Shown piece by piece: positions 22,293-33,687 of a stretch of DNA of 64,000 nucleotides (position 1 is the first letter of the stretch; each line of letters begins with the position of its first letter). A program made the translations under genes and the position numbers. Below the pieces are notes generated by a model that was not told the origin of the DNA, did not search any database, and was given only the letters and a program-made list of their open reading frames with translations. This DNA is from Amoebidium appalachense. Taxonomy: Eukaryota; Ichthyosporea. Location of the stretch: assembly GCA_963693365.1 (NCBI GenBank), contig CAVNZM010000001.1, positions 20,522,001 to 20,586,000 on the forward strand. The letters run 5' to 3'.

Positions 22293-23420
22293 GGCCGTAA
22301 GTAAGAACTATGCAGCCTCTGAGCCCTCTTAGACCAGCAGTGTACGTAGCTATTGCACGGTGGCACAAACCACTTGATCAAACGTTCACTGACCTGTCAA
22401 AGAGTTTGACCGTTGCACAAGAGCCTCTGAGAGCAAGCTTCGTTCTGGTTCGACCCCTGTGAGGCTGGCTCAGCCATCCGATTGGCTGACCATCAGTCAT
22501 GACGTCACTTTGGAATGTCCATCCAGGCTGTGAAATTAGGGGGTTTAGGGCCAGAAAGTTTTCCCTGAAAGTTCGAAAATTGTCCCTTACTTTTCGCGGT
22601 TAGGTCCATAAACTTCTTAAAAATTGGCCCTAACAGAGCCAAATATATATTAGAAAAGTGGCACCTAAAAACGCTTGTTGGCTCCAGGCTGGTGGAAAGC
22701 TGCCGAATTAGCAATAGCAAAAAACAGCTTTCACACCCTGTGTCCATCAAAACCAACGTGACTCAGGAGTCAAGACCATGAACCGCAAAGTTTCGGGTCA
22801 GCCGGACATCGTAGACCTTTGCCCGAGTGTGGAACAAGAGATACAAACGGCCTGAAAAAATAAACTTTTAATATCATGAAGAAAAAAATAGTTACCATGT
22901 CTTTTTCGAATGGTCTCATCTTTTACCTACTGTACCTCACCGCGGGTAATGAGCCTTACTCTAGATCTCCAAACTTCGGAAAGAACGAATCGAGCCAAAC
23001 AATGTGATTTGGTAAATTTCTTTGACCCGAATTGACCCGTAACTGTCGACCCGGGTCGCAGTGGCTCACGCGTATCATCTACGGTTTAAAATTTAGAACC
23101 CTGGCTGCGGCTGCCGTTTTGCCTGTGACGGTGTCGGCCAGGCCGTGCAAAGGAGACGTACAACTGTGATTGCTTGTAAAAGTTAGTAGGGGTATGTAGG
23201 AGTGAATAGCACCTGCGTCCGTGAGCGCTAAGGGGTTGTCTTAGCAGTTAGCAAAAAGCCCTTTGATTAGGGCTTGCTGCAGTCACCGTAGGGAGCTTGA
23301 GGTAGGGCATAGGAGGGGCTTGCTTACTGCAAGCGCAAACCATTATCTTTGGTAGACAGACAGGACCGTTTGTTCACGACACGTAGGGATAGCTCGGCTG
23401 CGCTGCTCAGCACAGGCAAC
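22293..23420. other. Upstream region of the NF-kB gene
   Basis: Mostly unique sequence. An ATTGG/CCAAT motif lies near 22470-22480 (CCGATTGGCTGACC). No exon with splice sites was found. It probably contains the NF-kB promoter and 5' UTR. Confidence 0.4.
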
Positions 23421-25509
23421 ATGGCGGGGGGCGGGCAGTTCCGGCTGGACGAGCTTGAGGGGCTGATGCTGCCGGACGACCCGAGTGTTGCGGCCCGGTG
23501 GCAGCAGCAGGAGGCGCTCAACTGGCAGCAGCAGCAGCTGCAGCTGCAGCAGCAGCTGCTGGAGGACCGCCAGCTATACCAGCGCCAGCTGTTGCCCTCC
23601 ACTCCGCGCGCCCGCGCGCAGGGCCTGCAGCAGCAGTACTCGCACCAGAGCGCCTCCGGGGGGCTGCCGCTGGGTCTGGACGGTATGGTCGGCCACAGGT
23701 TCTCGCCCGTCCAGCAGCCCTTCGAGCAGTTCGACCTGGGCCAGAGGCCCACGCGCATAAACTCGCAGGCCGGCAACATGGGCCTGCAGCCCACACAGGT
23801 GACTGCCCTTGCATGACCCGTGTGCAGTCTTGGGTGCGGCCACATACTTGCACCCTGCTTATGGTTCTTAGTGCATAACCGTACAAACAGGAGGCGTGTT
23901 GTTGGTAGTGGCATACACCGGAGGCTTGTGGTTATGTGCACATGCAACAAAACACATGTGAATGCCAAGAGACAGCCACCTTTGCAGACACCGTAAAACC
24001 TGCGCACAGGCGCTGAGGATTACACACAGGCTTACTCGGTTGCTTGTGCGTGCTTACTACTCTGACGGCCTGCTAAATGCAAAAAGGGTGGAGAGCAGAT
24101 CATGTTTGCTTTGTCTTTTTCTGTGACCAAAGGTGGTGGGGTAATTGCTATACAATCCGTGTCATCTGTCTGCGCTTTTGAGGCTCTATTGTGCATCAGG
24201 TGGGGCTATGGAGGAGGAGGGTAGACACGTAATGGGTAGCAGAATTATGCCTGGAGTGAAAAGGTTTCCATGACTGGAGTGGGGAAGGAGGGCAGGGCTT
24301 TTATGGGATAAAAGGGGATTCGATAGAGGGGCTCTGCTGAGTCTTTCTGGAGAGGGGGAAAAAAGAGGCTAGATAGATGGAGATTGTGGTGGGGATAGTG
24401 TATTGCCACGGCGTCTTGCCCTGTGTGTGCTGTGGCTAACATGGCCCGGCAGCTGGACGGGCTGGGCATGGGGGGGGTGCAGAACTTCAACGTGCAGAGC
24501 CCCTTCAGCGAGGCCAGCTTTGGGCAGGGCCCGGAGCTGCACAGCCTGATGCAGCCCATGTTGGACCAGCCTCACACCACGCCGGTGCTCAACCTCAACT
24601 TCCAGGACCTTGCCATTGGCTCCCCCCACAGTGCCCAGGGCATGTTCCCCCCCCAGTTCCCAAGCACCCCCGTGCAGAGGTCCATGCCGGCCGTGGTGCC
24701 GCCACGGGACAACGTGACGGTCATACCGGACCTGCTTGTGATCTGCAACCAGCCCGCACCCTTTGGACGGTTCCGCTACAAGAGCGAGCAGAGAGAGCGC
24801 CCGCTGGAGGCCGACAAGGGCTACCCGGAGTGCCAGGTGCGGTCCTACACGCACACATACAGACAGGCACACACGTGCATACACCCATGCAGACAAAAAC
24901 CCACGCAGAGAAAGAGGAAAGGGAATAGTTGCTCACCAGCACTGCAGTACACACTCTCGCCGTGTTAGGCCACCGATAATGAGCCCATCCCACCATGTCT
25001 CCTGCCTTGCCCATGGCCATCTCTGTCTTGTCCGTTGCACGGCCGACACAACTAACATTCCCCCCTGCAGATCAACCCCAAATACCACAAACTCGTGCCA
25101 CCCGGCACACCCATCACCGTACGGCTGGTCACAAAGGTATGGGTCGTGCACTTGCCTGTGTGCTGGGTTGCACCAGATGGTTGTTGTGTGTCCGTGTGCT
25201 ATGCACTGTGACACATTCCTTCTACCAAATGAGTGGGGATAGCTTTCCAAGAGGACAGGCACAATCTGTTTGCAACTTTTCCACTGTGGGAGTATCATTT
25301 GGATGCCATGTGATACTACGAGTTGTGTGCACGTGCAAAATGTTTTGTTCACTGCATCATAACCCCCCCCCCCCCCCCCCCTCCCCCCCCCCCCCCCCCC
25401 CTTCCCCTGTTCGGGGCAACGAAGGTGGAGCCGAAAAGAGGTCATGGCGGGTAGACGAGGTAGGGAACTGGAGGAGGTTGAAACAGTGTGGCATTTGTTT
25501 AGGTGGTTG

Positions 25510-25553
<44 letters not shown>

Positions 25554-26133
25554 GAAGTTTGCACACAGGATCGTACACGCACACACATATGGGATTAGTG
25601 AGAGTGTGTGTGTGCTGCCAGGGTGTGCATGATGTTGGGGTTTCAGGTGCATGCCTGTGTGTGAACTTGTATGTGGCAAAGTGTGTTTAATATAGCACAC
25701 CTGGGGACCTCTTTATAGCCTCAAAGGCAGTGCGTCGTTGTGTGAAGAGTGGTGCTGGTGGTGGTTGTTGTCTGATGCGGTTGTGGTGGTGCTTTGTGGC
25801 TGGGCGGCTATGCTGACTGTGCGCCTCAGACGGTGGATGAGCGGGGTGAGTGCATGGCCCACTTCCACGAGCTGGCTGGCAACACGGAGATGGCGGCCAG
25901 CGGCACAGACAGAAAGGCAATGTACGTGCACACACACACGTCAAAGTGGTGCTTGGAAGTGTTCTGGCCCCATCAATAATGTTATTATTTTTGATTATGT
26001 ATTTATATATTATTTTTGTTAATATTATTTTCTTGGGGAGGGGGGGGGGGGGGGGGGGGGGGGGATAAGGGACTGGGATGACATGAAGATGTGCTTTGGT
26101 GGGGAGGGGGGATGAGATGAATGTGTGCTCTGC

Positions 26134-26164
<31 letters not shown>

Positions 26165-27663
26165 AAAACTCCCCCCGGATTTTTTTTTTTTTGGGGGGGG
26201 GGGGGGGGAGGGGGGGGGGGGCTTATGAATGTGTGCTGTGGGGGGGGGGGGGGGGGGGAGGATGAGATGAATGTGTGCTTTGCGAGGGGAGGGGGGAGGA
26301 TGGGAGGAGAAGGATGGGTATCAGTGCGTGCTGGGTTGGGGCTTTTTCCGGGGGGAGTTGAGGGGGGGGGGGGGGGGGCAAGGAAGGAGAGGATAGTGTG
26401 AATGTGTGGTTGATCCTACCTGCATGTGTGTGGTCTGAGGGGAGCAGCAGGAGGAGGGAGTGGTGGTGCGGCCAGGTGCTCACTGATTGGATGGCAGGTT
26501 CGACAACCTGACGGTGCTGATGTCCAAGCAGACCGGCCACACTGACTCCTCCGTGGCAAGGAGAAACAAGGTGCACCCCTGCACATGTGCTCTCTGACCA
26601 GCCTGCTGCGTGCACATAGGCACGTGTGGTGTGTTTGCACAGACACTGGCGCACACACACACTCACATATACGCCCGTTGCTCCACTCTCTCTCTCTGTA
26701 TCCGTTACTCTTCTTTTCTCGTTGTTGGTTGTGCCCCATTGCTCCAGCTTCCCGATGGGCCCTACCGGAGGATGGGCTCTGCTTATTTTGCATGTTGTGC
26801 ACGTTGCTGATGCTGCCTGCTTGAATGTTTGCTTTTTCCTATGTCCTTCACCGTGCTCTCGTCGTGTAGTTGTACTTCATAACTTGTTGTCCATTTTAAT
26901 CCCCTCCCCTTCCCCCCTGCCCTCCCCCCCCCCCCCCCCCTCCCCCCCCCCCCCCTCCCCCTGCAGGCTGTTTAAGCACTGGTTTCATTTTGTGTACACG
27001 CACCCACACACGCACATAACCGCGCAACACACACACACGCAAACATACACACACGCGCACGCGTGACCATACACACACTCTTCCCATTTAGCTCTCCTTC
27101 GCGCACCCTTTGGCCCGATTCCCTTTCCTCCGTCTCCCCCTTCCTCCCCCCCCCCCCCCCCCCCCCTCCCCCCCCCCCTCCCCTCCCCTCTCTATCTACC
27201 TCTCTTGCTCTCCCCTCCCACCCACCCTCCCCCTTTCCCCCCCCTCGCCCTCTCACAACCCACACACACCCATGCATAGACACACAACTCAGCAAGTCTC
27301 ACTCACACCTCTCCCCCTCCCCCCCCCTCCCCCCCCCCTTTTGTCCCCTCCCCCCGCTCACATAGCTCCCTCCTTTCCTGAGGGCCAAACTCTTTGCCGT
27401 TTACACCTCCTCTTTCCCCAAATGCAAGTGTCCCCTTTCCTGCACACGTGCCACACAACGTGCTACATAGCTGGGGCCTTGTCCTCTCCCCTCAAGCATT
27501 CTCTTACTGTAGCGGAGTGCCGGAGTGCACAGCACAACGAATCGGCAGCTGCATGTGTTCATATAAAATATTTTGGAGCTGTTTAGGACGAAGGGTCACT
27601 AGAAGGCTTGAGCTGACTTTCTTCCGTGCTTTTCTTTTCTTTCTTTTTTTTTTTTTTTGTGTG

Positions 27664-27756
<93 letters not shown>

Positions 27757-28677
27757 GCGCGCACGCGCGCGGTGCAGAGCGAGAGGATGTGTGTATGTGT
27801 GCGTGTTTGTGACACTATGTACGTGTGGGGCAGAAAGATGGGGGGAGATGGTGGGGGCACTACCTTGTTTGTGGGTCTTCAGTGATCGCCGTGGCGTGGA
27901 ATATAAACCCCGTGGTTGCTGTGTGCACTTGGTGTTTGGTGGGGGCTGACACTGTGTGCACTTGATGTTTGGTGGGGGCTGACACTGTGTGCACTTGCAA
28001 TAGGTGTTTGGTGGCTGCTGACACTGTGTGCACTTGGTGTTTGGTGGGGGCTGACACTGTGTGCACTTGATGTTTGGTGGGGGCTGACACTGTGTGCACT
28101 TGCAATTGGTGTTTGGTGGGGGCTGACACTGTGTGCACTTGGTGTTTGGTGTGGCCTTACACTGTGTGCACAGGAGGACCAACGTGCCGTGCGGCTGCGG
28201 TTTGAATGCTACTTCAACAGCCAGGGCAGCACATTCTATGGCGTGGCTACCTCACAGCCGGTCTTCAACGGTGTGTGCATGCACGGCCACACATGTGCTC
28301 ACAGACACACACGTGCACACAGTCATGCACACGCACGCACACACACACACACACACGCACACACAAACACACACACACACATACACACACACATCACCTT
28401 ATGCCTACTACTTCTTTGCTTGCACGCACCATGTGCAGCTGCATATTGTTCCCCATTCTCGGTGACTTGTCTCGTTTGTGTCGTGTTGCCGTTGTGGGTA
28501 GGTCTGCTATGTGATGGGTATATGCCAGAACGTGTGTCTGTAATGCTTCATTGGAAATCCCCCCTCCACCCCCCCTCTTTCCTCAACATTGCACACACAT
28601 ACACACACACACGTCTTTCCTTCCTCCCAACATTACCATCCCCCCTCCTCCCCCCCCCCCCCCCCCCCCCCTCTCTT

Positions 28678-28759
<82 letters not shown>

Positions 28760-28939
28760 AATCAAAAAAATCAAAAAAATCAAAAAAAAAAAATCAAAAA
28801 AATCAAAAAAAAAAAAACATATACACACCTCCCGTCGTTTGTCCAGCAAAACACCACCTTGCCCCCTGCCCCCCCCCCCCCCCCCCCCCCCCCCTTCCCC
28901 CCCCCCGGTCTCGACCCCACACACAGGCACACACGCGCG

Positions 28940-29001
<62 letters not shown>

Positions 29002-30173
29002 GCTATGCCGGCTGCTCATCCACATGCCCCTGCAGCCAAACTCATCATCAATAAGTTGTCGCATGCATTTGGGCCAGCCACCGGCCAGAACGAAATCGTG
29101 CTCTTGTGTTCAAAGGTCCGCAAAGGTGAGGGTTTTTTTTTTGTTTTTTGTTTTTGCTGGGGGGGGGGGGGGGGGGGGGGGGGGAGGGGAATAAGAAGGA
29201 TGCTGGTGACGGGTAGGTTGTGAAGAAAGGATCAAAATATGAGGAGGGAGGAGGTGATACGAGGGTAGGGTGCAGTGAAGCAAGTTTGCCTTATTGTGTG
29301 TGTGTGTGTTCGAGGGGACCGCGGGGGGGGGGGGGGGGGGGGGAAGGAAGGGGGAAAAAGGGGGGAGGGGGGGGGGGGGGGGGGGAGAGGAGCTGGTTGT
29401 TGATATCAGGAAAGGTGGGGAAATGGTTGGGCCAAAGTTTTGAGCACGAGCATGGCGACAAAGAGGGCGTTTCTCCGGCCGGGGGAGGGGGGGGGGGGGG
29501 GGGGGGCAATGTTTGCTAGGCGTGTGCTCACACGGACACGCACACAGGCACCACCACCGTATGTCTGTCCGACGCAATGCTGCAGACAGATGGGCGCCTG
29601 TTTACCCCCCAGGATGTGGCGGCAATCAAGAGCGACACGTATGTGTGTGTGTGTGTGTGGGGGGGGGGGGGTCTGTGTGCATGTGTGTGCGTCCGTGTTT
29701 GCCTGTGCCTGTGCCTCTGCCTCTGCCTGTGTGTGTGTGTGTGTGCATGCATTCGTGTGTGTGTGTGTGTGTGCGTGCGTGGGGATAGACCGTGCAGTGG
29801 GTGGCACGTCTGTTTCTGGGGGCATAGAAAGGAGAGTCTGTATGGTGTGTGCTGTCAGGACCATGGAGTGCCCTGCCAGCCCTCTCACGGGACCATGTGC
29901 CTTTGGCTGATACGTTGGCATGCACTTTGGGGGGAAGCTTCGAGGTTTTTTTTTTCCTTCTTCTTTTGGGATAGTGGTGAAGGTGGGGTTGCATATATGC
30001 AGGTGGGGTGTGAGAGTTAGCAATACCAGGGTGGGGTGACGGTTTCTGGTTGCCCTGACGTGGTGGATGCAGGGCGCAGTGGCGCATGGAGCCGGGCACC
30101 AACATGGGCATCTGCGTGCTGCCCGTGCGCTACCTGGCTTTCCACCACCAGTACGCAATGTATGCTCCCTTCC

Positions 30174-30206
<33 letters not shown>

Positions 30207-30930
30207 CTTTTTCTTCTGGAAACACCACGGCACACCTAACACTTTCGCACGGGTGTGTGAAGGCAGGAGTGTGAGGGTCTAAGAATGATCAACTAGGCTC
30301 TTTGGTGACAGCAGATTAAAGGGTGGAAATGAGGGTATTTTAAGCCGTGTAGATTGCTGCATAGTGGGTGATGGGTGCCAACCCATAGTGGTTAGGTGTC
30401 ACCGAGCAATCCGAGGTTTGTTCAGATTTTATTGTTTGTTTTTATAAGAACTTGTATGTTGCTTTGTTAAATCAATAGCACTAGGTCTCACACCTTAGAC
30501 CCCGTCTCCATACACATATGTCTGGCTGGCATGCAACCTGTATTGTCACCCTGCTGACGTGTGGCTCTGTCAGTGTTGTGGAGATGCCCCCCCACCACAA
30601 TGCCAGCACCAGCGAGCCCGTGCGCATCCACATCCAGATAGTCGACTTTGAGGACGGCACAGAGTCCCCCCCCGTCATGTACACCTACATCCCATCAGGT
30701 ACAAATGGACCAACCCTCCCCCCCCCCCCCCCCCCCCCCCTCCCTCCCCTCCCCCCTCCCCCCCTCCCCCTCCCCCCTCCCCCCCTTGCCTCCGTCATGT
30801 ACACCTATATCCTCCCAAATCGGGCCGTGTCCTGGCCATGGGGAGCTCGGCCTTAAGTGGATACTTCTACACACCTGCCCGTGGCTGCACACACACACAC
30901 ACACACACATGTACATAGACACACACAGTA

Positions 30931-31007
<77 letters not shown>

Positions 31008-31206
31008 TATACATAAGCACGGGCGGGACACATAAACACACACACACACTAGTACCCACGGGAGCACATATAGCCACGCAAACACTCCTCACTCATTCAC
31101 TCCTACACGCGCACACACACACACACACACATACACACACACACACTTGACATGCACTCATATGCACAGCAACACCTGCAGTCACACGGTCGTGCTCATG
31201 CTCTTT

Positions 31207-31237
<31 letters not shown>

Positions 31238-31353
31238 CCACTGCATGCTAACGTGGTTGTGTTCAGATGATGTGCGACAAGCGCGTACGCAGGAGACAAA
31301 GAAACGGCGCATGGACGAGGGCATGCGAGAGTTCTGGCAGCAGTTCCAGCAAG
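23421..31353 (+). CDS. Rel/NF-kB transcription factor (Rel homology domain, NLS; 3' end unresolved)
   Basis: Eleven exons with consistent phases: 23421-23798, 24453-24836, 25071-25136, 25830-25921, 26498-26570, 28174-28270, 29036-29125, 29590-29638, 30073-30159, 30574-30698, 31267-31353 (about 509 residues). Residues 1-225 are Gln-rich, then low complexity. The DNA-binding half begins with the recognition loop GRFRYKSEQRE (about 231-241), followed by YHKLVPPGTPITVRLVTK and FDNLTVLMSK. The dimerisation (IPT) half runs from AKLIINKLSHAFGPATGQNE through LLCSKVRK, DGRLFTPQDV, HHQYAIVVEMPPHHN and PVRIHIQI to YTYIPS. A basic nuclear signal KKRRMD (492-497) follows, as in animal Rel proteins. These factors dimerise and bind kappaB sites. 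No ankyrin repeats follow within the assigned exons. The cysteine usual in the loop is Ser237. The last exon is uncertain: 31873-31906 would add ~10 residues and a stop. Confidence 0.9.
25363..25550. repeat. C-run/G-run pair in NF-kB intron 3
   Basis: C-runs at about 25363-25400 and a G-run at 25511-25548, ~110 bp apart; potential intronic G:C stem. Confidence 0.8.
26038..26380. repeat. G/C/A/T homopolymer cluster in NF-kB intron 4
   Basis: G-run 26040-26064, C-run 26132-26154 followed by A-run 26155-26168, T-run 26180-26192, G-runs 26193-26221, 26240-26258 and 26362-26378. A motif like GATGAGATGAATGTGTGCT recurs at about 26110 and 26261, suggesting local duplications of a ~100-150 bp unit. 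Confidence 0.75.
26915..27350. repeat. C-rich tracts in NF-kB intron 5
   Basis: C-runs broken by single T's at about 26923-26963, 27147-27190 and 27310-27350, with CA repeats between 27000 and 27060. Confidence 0.8.
27657..27772. repeat. (GTGC)n tetranucleotide array ending in CG repeats
   Basis: About 24 copies of GTGC/TGCG from 27660 to about 27752, then GCGCGCGCGC and ACGCGCGCGG. Alternating purine-pyrimidine throughout, so a candidate Z-DNA-forming tract. It lies in NF-kB intron 5. Confidence 0.85.
27915..28173 (+). repeat. 33/33/39-bp higher-order minisatellite that ends in the exon 6 splice acceptor
   Basis: Seven units of the type TGTGTGCACTTGGTGTTTGG + TGGGGGCTGACAC in the order A-B-C-A-B-C-A', where B has TTGATG and C has a 6-bp insertion (TTGCAAT). 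The repeat period of the three-unit set is 105 bp. The final unit breaks off as ...TTACACTGTGTGCACAG and that AG is the 3' splice site of exon 6. Confidence 0.85.
28320..29000. repeat. (CA)n arrays, A-runs with TC spacers and C-runs in NF-kB intron 6
   Basis: CA at 28330-28393, C-run 28647-28671, (CA)n 28679-28737, A-run 28738-28761, then a register of A-runs split by TC (28762-28817), C-run 28869-28893 and (CA)n 28940-29000. It ends 35 bp before exon 7. Confidence 0.85.
29159..29760. repeat. G-runs and TG tracts in NF-kB introns 7 and 8
   Basis: G-runs at about 29159-29184, 29323-29343, 29364-29385 and 29486-29506 (intron 7), then (TG)n with a G-run at 29641-29670 and further TG at 29730-29772 (intron 8, starting directly at the donor). 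Confidence 0.75.
30170..31240. repeat. C-runs and (CA)n in NF-kB introns 9 and 10
   Basis: C-run 30175-30204; C-rich tract 30717-30785; (CA)n 30890-30908, 30933-31002 and 31113-31145; C-run 31207-31234. The last lies ~30 bp before exon 11. Confidence 0.8.
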
Positions 31354-31541
31354 GTGTGTGTGTGTGTGTGGGTGGGTGGGTGGGTGGGTGGGTGGGTGGG
31401 TGGGTGGGTGGGTGGGTGGGTGGGTGGTGGTGGTGGAGGGGGGGGGGGGGATGGTTGTGATCACGATGAGTACAGGTGCTCCAGTGTTCGTGTGTATGGT
31501 TAGTTGTGGGTGAATGGGTGGGTAGTGTTACTTGCCTTTTT

Positions 31542-31595
<54 letters not shown>

Positions 31596-31728
31596 GTGGA
31601 GGGGGTGATCGTGTGTCTTGTTCTGTAATCGTGTTTTTTTGCAGGAGATTTTGTTGGAAGAGGATGTGGTTTGAACGAGCACAAACTAATGCTGTTTTAT
31701 TTCCCCCCCCCGCCAACCACCACCACAA

Positions 31729-31766
<38 letters not shown>

Positions 31767-32753
31767 CACACACACACACACACACACACAGTCGCTCTCC
31801 CCTGTCAATCCCAACCTTGCCCTACACACACACATTCACATGCACCCATGCACGGACATGCACCCGTACAGAGCCGGGGCGGCGAACAGAAAGCAGCGGA
31901 TGATTGCAGATGTGACCAACGGCACATGACTCCGACCAGACATGTTTTATAGCCTCAGCCTTAATGGTCCTGCTTTATCACTATTTTGTTACAGATGTTT
32001 GTAGCCACTGCAAGGAGGTGTCGGGAGCAGCACCTGAGCACATGCACACACACCACTATATAGTTAAAATAGCTCAGTTATGTGCATGCTGTGTGCCTGC
32101 ATGCACATATGACTGCAGAAATACACAAACAGATAAGCAAATAATCGCCATTTAATGGTTGTCCCCACTTTTCCACACGGCACATTTACGGTTAGTACCC
32201 ACCCACCTATCATATGGGGCCTGCATGGCTCTTTGTATAGCACATAGATGTCCCTCGTGTGACGTGTAACACCACACACACGAAAAATTCTTTAATGAGG
32301 TAGCTTTTTTTTTTTTGAAGCTTTATGTTGGCAATGTTGCTTTAATCCCACATGGCAGGTGGATGCCTGTGGCGGGCCCATGTGCACTGTGTGCAGCACG
32401 GGGTCAAATAAACGTGTTAAAGGTCAAATACGTGCGATATCCGGGAGCCGTGGCTGGTGTGCTAGTGACTAGTTGAGAGCCAGTGGGAGACTGAAGAATG
32501 TCATAGGGCGATGGTGTCCCGCTGAGTGATGTACTCTGTCGATGTAAGAATGCCATGTGTGTGTGTCTGTGTGGGCTTTGGGGGGATGCAGAGGGGCAAG
32601 CTTGTGTGCACGTGCCATGTTAAATTAAACAGGTGGTAGTGCACGTGGTGCCAAGGAGTTTGGGGGGATAGGTGGGGGTGTTGCACAATCTTGTCTGTGT
32701 GTGTTTTGTAAGATGTACGTGTGTGCGTGTTTGTGCACGTGTACGTGTGGAGA

Positions 32754-32800
<47 letters not shown>

Positions 32801-33390
32801 CTTGACGTGATACATATGTCGCAAAGGCCGGAGTTAGGGAGAATAGATGAAACAGAAAAGATTGCAAGGTGTGTGTGTGTGTGGACGGAAGGGCCCGACG
32901 TGGGGTGCGTGTGGATCAAGTGGCGGGTGGTGCCAGGGGATTGGGGAGAACAGGTTGGGGTGATGCGCGTATCCTTCCTGTATAAGTACGTGTGTACGTG
33001 TGTTTGTGCAGGACCTCGAGACGCTCGAGGGGGTTGGGGGGGGGAGGGGAGTGGGGGGCCCGGGGGGGAGTCTCTTGTCTGCGTATATTTTTCGTGTGTA
33101 CACATGTGTTTTTGGTGGCGGCGGCGGTGGTGTGTGTGTGTGTGTGTGAGCGAGGGCAGGGGAGGGGTTGAAGGGGGCGGAAGGAGTCCTTTGTGTATAT
33201 AATCTTTCGTGTGTGCGTGTGTTTTGGTGGCGTGTGTTCATCTATATGTGTGTGTGTGTGTGTGTGTGTGTTGTTGTTGGGGGGGGGGGGGGGGGGGGGG
33301 GGGGTTGCAGGTGAAGTGATGGGTGGTGGGGTTGGCAAGAACTGGGTAAATGGTTTGTCGATGTATGTGTGTACATGCATGTGTGTGTGT

Positions 33391-33421
<31 letters not shown>

Positions 33422-33687
33422 AGGGGGGGGGGAGACACGAGCTGAACCAAGGTTTCCTCACATGTCACGTTTATATATTCAACATCACTCGACTAGATTT
33501 TCATCAGAGAGGGCTGGACTAGCACCTCTGCACTGCACTAAGGTTGGCGACCAGCACCATGCCATACAACACCATTAATTACGTCACCAGCAACCACTGT
33601 ACACGTGGTGGAAGAGGGTCGGAAAACAAAAAAAACACGTTCAAATCACTATCATATCAAATGAAAAAACACTACCGAGGGACGGGT
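31354..33687. other. 3' region of NF-kB and spacer to the sulfite reductase gene
   Basis: Starts with (TG)n then (GGGT)n to 31425, a T-run/G-run at 31538-31594 and (CA)n at 31732-31790. A candidate terminal NF-kB exon (31873-31906) and an AATAAA at 32405-32410 suggest the transcript ends near 32.4 kb. From about 32.6 to 33.43 kb there are two or three degenerate copies of a ~270 bp GT-rich unit with G-runs (32757-32800, 33280-33304, 33393-33420). No gene was recognised. Confidence 0.45.

Noticed and set aside
27657-28173. CRISPR-like direct repeats
   Set aside because: Repeat units are contiguous or separated by the same sequence, with no unique spacers, and the genome is eukaryotic.
31640-31675. 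Terminal NF-kB exon reading EILLEEDVV then stop
   Set aside because: The reading requires phase 0, but exon 11 ends in phase 1 with a normal AAG|GT donor; a shifted acceptor (GGAAG|AG) would be needed. The site at 31873 fits phase without such a change, though neither is proven.
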